Shown piece by piece: positions 14,071 through 14,629 of a stretch of 14,629 bases of DNA. Position 1 is the first letter of the stretch; every line of letters starts with the position of its first letter. The notes under the pieces were generated by a model. That model worked only from the letters and a program-made list of their open reading frames with translations. It had not been told where the DNA came from and searched no databases. Position numbers and translations under genes: made by a program. The DNA comes from Candidatus Magasanikiibacteriota bacterium (GTDB taxonomy: Bacteria; Patescibacteriota; Patescibacteriia; Magasanikbacterales; UBA10003): contig DOQH01000043.1 of assembly GCA_003514455.1 (NCBI GenBank), positions 1-14,629 on the forward strand. Direction: 5' to 3'.

Positions 14071-14544
14071 ATATGGAACAGCGGCTATAGCAATAGCCAA
14101 AGCATCGGCCGCGTCATCCGGCTTGGGAATCTCTTTTATTTTCAAAATCACCTGCACCATTTTTTGCATTTGCTTTTTATCAGCTCTGCCATAACTAGTC
14201 AAAGATTGCTTTACTTGCAAAGGAGTCAATTCCACCAAAGGCAATTTGCTTTCTTTAATTTGGAGCATCACCGCACCCCTGGCCTGCGCCACATTAATAG
14301 CGGTTTTTAAATTTTTGAAAAAAAATAATTCTTCCAAAGCCACGGCGGTCGGCCGATATTTTTTAATCAATTTGCGCAACAATTTAATCAAACAAAAAAT
14401 CCGCTCGGAAAATTCTTCGCCTTTATGTGTTTCCCAACAGCCATAATTCACCATTTCCATTTTGCCACAGGCCACATCAATAATACCAAAACCCATTCTG
14501 CCAAACCCCGGATCAATGCCTAAAATTCTTTTAATACCGGCCAT
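14053..14544 (-). CDS. ruvC: Holliday junction resolvase RuvC
   Basis: A dimeric endonuclease that cuts Holliday junctions after RuvAB branch migration. The 163 aa fit the usual 155-175. The RNase H-like catalytic acids are all present: D11 in GIDPG (9-13), E71 in VALEELFF (68-75), and D144 with D147 in PDDAADALAIA. The segment KNLKTAINVAQARGAVML is also typical. The ATG at 14544 puts the catalytic GIDPG at the normal distance from the N-terminus. There is no Shine-Dalgarno. The start is one base after a possible upstream stop (TAATATG), so it may be the second gene of an operon entering from the right. It converges with and overlaps the ligase-like gene by 18 bases. Confidence 0.96.
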   Translation of the reverse strand: MAGIKRILGIDPGFGRMGFGIIDVACGKMEMVNYGCWETHKGEEFSERIFCLIKLLRKLIKKYRPTAVALEELFFFKNLKTAINVAQARGAVMLQIKESKLPLVELTPLQVKQSLTSYGRADKKQMQKMVQVILKIKEIPKPDDAADALAIAIAAVPYLNQCC

Positions 14545-14545
14545 A

Positions 14546-14629
14546 TTAGTATAGATACAGTAAAAATTTAAAATTACTCTTAGCTTTAATGGCGTGCAAA
14601 AGTTTTTCTGGCATATAAAAATAGTCGCC
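14546..14629 (-). CDS. Possible 3' end of an unidentified minus-strand gene
   Basis: On the minus strand an open frame enters from the right edge and ends at TAA (14548-14546), giving 27 residues that end in NFKFLLYLY. The stop is one base before the ruvC ATG in the TAATATG arrangement used between other genes of this window, which is the main support. The tail is too short to identify and does not resemble the usual YebC C-terminus. The ruvC frame is also open here, so this call is weak. Confidence 0.3.
   Translation of the reverse strand, partial: GDYFYMPEKLLHAIKAKSNFKFLLYLY

Noticed and set aside
14083..14098. Perfect hairpin GGCTAT-AGCA-ATAGCC as a terminator for the ligase-like gene
   Set aside because: No T tract follows on either strand, and it arises from the Ala-Ile repeats encoded at the end of ruvC.
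14548..14553. TATACT just before ruvC as a -10 box
   Set aside because: Only three bases separate it from the ATG, so transcription would start inside the coding region, before no usable later start; no -35 is found at a proper distance.
14546..14629. The right-edge minus-strand frame as the end of yebC, a frequent neighbour of ruvC
   Set aside because: The 27 residues do not resemble the usual YebC C-terminus, so only an unidentified partial gene is reported.
1..14629. CRISPR arrays, insertion sequences, integrases or attachment sites, including at tRNA-Leu
   Set aside because: No regularly spaced repeats, transposase or integrase motifs, or duplicated tRNA 3' end were seen; the BRO gene stands alone and does not make a prophage.
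1..14629. Recoding of TGA as in some CPR lineages
   Set aside because: TGA ends at least three real genes (5816, 9925 minus, 12833) at the expected lengths, and conserved glycines use GGN codons.

Overview
The window looks like part of a Candidate Phyla Radiation (Patescibacteria, probably Parcubacteria-like) genome. This rests on compact, AT-leaning genes with 1-11 base gaps, almost no Shine-Dalgarno sequences, and a gene set common in that group: TypA, a PolX-PHP polymerase, RuvB and RuvC, an extracellular SpoIID-domain protein, a Wzx-type flippase with an O-antigen-ligase-like protein, and several lineage-restricted orphans. TGA is used as a normal stop (5814-5816, 9925-9927, 12831-12833), which argues against the CPR lineages that recode it. 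The taxonomic call is inference.

Layout. (1) Positions 1-767, minus strand: the 5' part of a uridine phosphorylase gene that runs off the left edge. It is much more GC-rich than the rest and is the only gene here with a strong AAGGAG ribosome binding site, so it looks foreign (transfer, or a contig joining artefact). (2) 857-2762: typA as a single-gene unit with a near-consensus promoter and a clear hairpin terminator. (3) 2755-7674: one tightly packed plus-strand unit, polX, a PP2C phosphatase, tRNA-Leu(UAA), a 135-aa orphan, ruvB, an 86-aa membrane protein and a bacterial PH-domain membrane protein, closed by a hairpin terminator. The tRNA sits inside this protein operon. (4) 7673-9921: a minus-strand coiled-coil protein with a consensus promoter, divergent from a BRO/DinD-like DNA-binding protein and a 53-aa basic ORF one base downstream. 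(5) 9925-14070: an envelope block, a secreted or anchored NBR1-like plus SpoIID protein (minus) divergent from a flippase and an O-antigen-ligase-like membrane protein (plus). (6) 14053-14544: ruvC (minus), overlapping the ligase end, preceded at the right edge by a possible tail of another minus-strand gene.

How the parts relate. RuvB and RuvC act on Holliday junctions and PolX on DNA repair. PP2C would remove phosphates from Ser/Thr proteins, but no kinase is in view. The flippase, ligase-like protein and SpoIID protein fit surface polysaccharide export and wall processing.

The most informative signals are regulatory. At the SpoIID/flippase divergence two promoters share one -35 element, and both place the transcription start on or within a base or so of an ATG, so both mRNAs are probably leaderless. 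polX has the same arrangement. Within operons, genes repeatedly join by the string TAATATG (stop, one base, start) with no Shine-Dalgarno. These points suggest that this organism starts translation mostly by leaderless initiation and by termination-reinitiation.
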